Source: BM003 sp963699835 (GTDB lineage: Bacteria; Pseudomonadota; Gammaproteobacteria; Steroidobacterales; BM003). From it: a stretch of DNA of 64,000 nucleotides. The position numbers were made by a program, and so were the translations under genes. This document shows positions 62,955 through 64,000 of the stretch, piece by piece. Numbering within the stretch: the first letter of the stretch is position 1; each line of letters opens with the position of its first letter. The DNA lies in contig CAVOVJ010000003.1 in the NCBI GenBank assembly GCA_963699835.1, positions 62,001 through 126,000 of the forward strand. Reading direction: 5' to 3'. The notes beneath the pieces were generated by a model. The model saw nothing but the letters and a program-made list of their open reading frames with translations, searched no databases and was not told the DNA's origin.

Positions 62955-64000
62955 TTATCCGGACGGATCATCGGGTTGCGCGGGCGCCGTCGCTGTCGGC
63001 TCGTCTGCAATTGTGCCGGCCTCGGCATCGACCGCGAATTTCAGCTGGATCCGGCCTTCGGCGTCGGGTTCGACCGTTGTGATCTCGTTTTTGCGCAATC
63101 GCGCGGTTGCGACGCCGGCGCTGCTGACCAGGTGGTCGATGATCGCCTCGGCACGTTGATCGGCGAGCAGTTCCAGTTCGGCGGTCGTCACGACCTCGTT
63201 TTTTTCCAGGCTGCTGCGGAGGCTGGCCAGATATGCGGCCTCGTCGAGCTGGGCGGCGTCACCGCTTTCGTCGGCCGAGCGGGTGTTGGCGGCCTGCAGG
63301 TTGTCCAGTTCGGTCTGGGAAAACTCTTCGACGTAAATCTGTTCCAGCGCAATCCGTTCCGCACTCTTGCCATCGATGGCCGTGACCGCCGCGAGCCGGG
63401 TCTGCAGCTCTCTGCTCGAGCCGGGTTTTCTGTAGTGCCTGCTTGTCGGTGGTAGCCGAGTAGGACGATGGCACCAGCAGCGTCAGTTGCGGGCGCTTGG
63501 CCATGACTTCGGCGATAGCACCGAGCTCGGCGATCTCGGGCTCGGACAAGGTTGCAGTCTCCGGGTTCGAAGCCGATGAATTCGAGATTTTCGCCATCGC
63601 CAGCCGCCACCGGGTAACAACGCGCCGAGCAACTTGAACGGCGCAGTGGCGGCTTTGAGCAGCAGATTGCCGATGGCTTTCCAGACGACCGGGCCGTAAT
63701 GGAACTCGGGATCGTTGAGATCACCGGTAACCGGGATATCCAGATCGATGCGTCCGTTCGAATCCTTCAGCAGCGCGACTCGCGAGATCCAGCGGCAGGC
63801 TTGACGCGTCGGCCGACTCCACCTTTTTCCCGAGTGTCAGCTGGTCGATGACGAAATTATTCTGCGAGTCGAGCTGGCCGTTTTCGATGCGGTATTTGAG
63901 ATCGAGGCTGAGTTTGCCGCTGGCGATTTCGCGCCCGGCAAACTTCGCCGAGTAGGGGGTTAGTTTCGGCATATGGACGTTTTTGAATATCAGGTCCATC
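62955..64000 (-). CDS. DUF748-domain protein (AsmA-like), C-terminal part, frameshifted
   Basis: The gene enters from the right edge and ends at 62955. MDLIFKNVHMPKLTPYSAKF then SGKLSLDLKYRIENGQLDSQ and LTLGKKVESADASSLPLDLA is the DUF748 signature. The frame then changes near 63790, 63600 and 63430, with segments AKRPQLTLLVPSSYSATTDK and a Ser/Ala-rich region, and ends TTAELELLADQRAEAIIDHL, an OmpA-like-ish C-terminal stretch. DUF748/AsmA proteins are long inner-membrane-anchored periplasmic proteins possibly moving lipids to the outer membrane. Three breaks in 400 bases echo those at the left edge. Confidence 0.75.

Overview
The window looks like a stretch of chromosome from a high-GC, free-living Gammaproteobacterium. 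Lipoprotein-rich periplasmic genes, a Csu-type chaperone-usher cluster, sbcDC, a Cpx-like envelope stress system and LemA, AlgH and YbaY-type envelope proteins all point that way. No species can be named from the sequence alone. Many otherwise recognisable genes are interrupted by single-base frameshifts or lone in-frame stops (hybrid kinase at the left edge, GST, second M3 peptidase, usher, kinase-like gene, MauE, carbamoyltransferase, SGNH protein, YbaY fusion, DUF748 protein at the right edge). Equally long genes such as sbcC are intact, so uncorrected assembly indels are the simplest explanation for most of these. Such loci are given here as single genes with the break positions noted.

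Layout. 1-3.1 kb: hybrid sensor kinase and a CheY-like receiver. 3.1-12 kb: CASTOR/POLLUX-type channel, two M3 lipoprotein peptidases, a GST with an amber codon, and a ribbon-helix-helix/SPFH pair. 12-17 kb: chaperone-usher operon (pilin, chaperone, usher, tip protein) preceded by a cyclic di-GMP-I riboswitch. 17-20 kb: an exported protein with kinase-like motifs, translationally coupled to an exported metallophosphoesterase. 20-30 kb: small envelope and lipoproteins (META, GLG1-type Cys-rich, VOC), hydrolase, LemA, AlgH, SYLF, amidohydrolase, TGS GTPase and thioesterase. 30-35 kb: WYL regulator and sbcDC. 35-40 kb: AarF kinase, CpxRA-like pair with divergent CpxP-like protein, DUF4332. 40-45 kb: operon of sensor kinase, double-receiver regulator and TonB-C-terminal protein. 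45-46.9 kb: MauE-like, CPBP protease and tRNA-Ile2(CAU).

From 46.9 to about 61.7 kb the sequence is accessory and patchy. It holds an IS3-family element and two membrane-anchored proteins bracketed by a 28-bp direct repeat, a di-haem peroxidase, a decayed FAD oxidoreductase, an orphan gene, and transposase remnants (IS91-like and IS3 orfA-like). It also holds a carbamoyltransferase/SxtJ/DUF5989/SGNH module, a Tat-exported DUF1569 protein, a 47-bp tandem repeat, and a crotonase gene with a decayed second copy. The right edge returns to envelope genes (YbaY-COG3650 fusion, DUF748).

Taken together the region is devoted to the cell envelope: surface attachment under c-di-GMP control, periplasmic proteolysis, envelope stress sensing and polymer modification. 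The most interesting candidates are the riboswitch-controlled pilus operon with a hairpin that hides the chaperone start codon, and the exported kinase-like/phosphatase gene pair.
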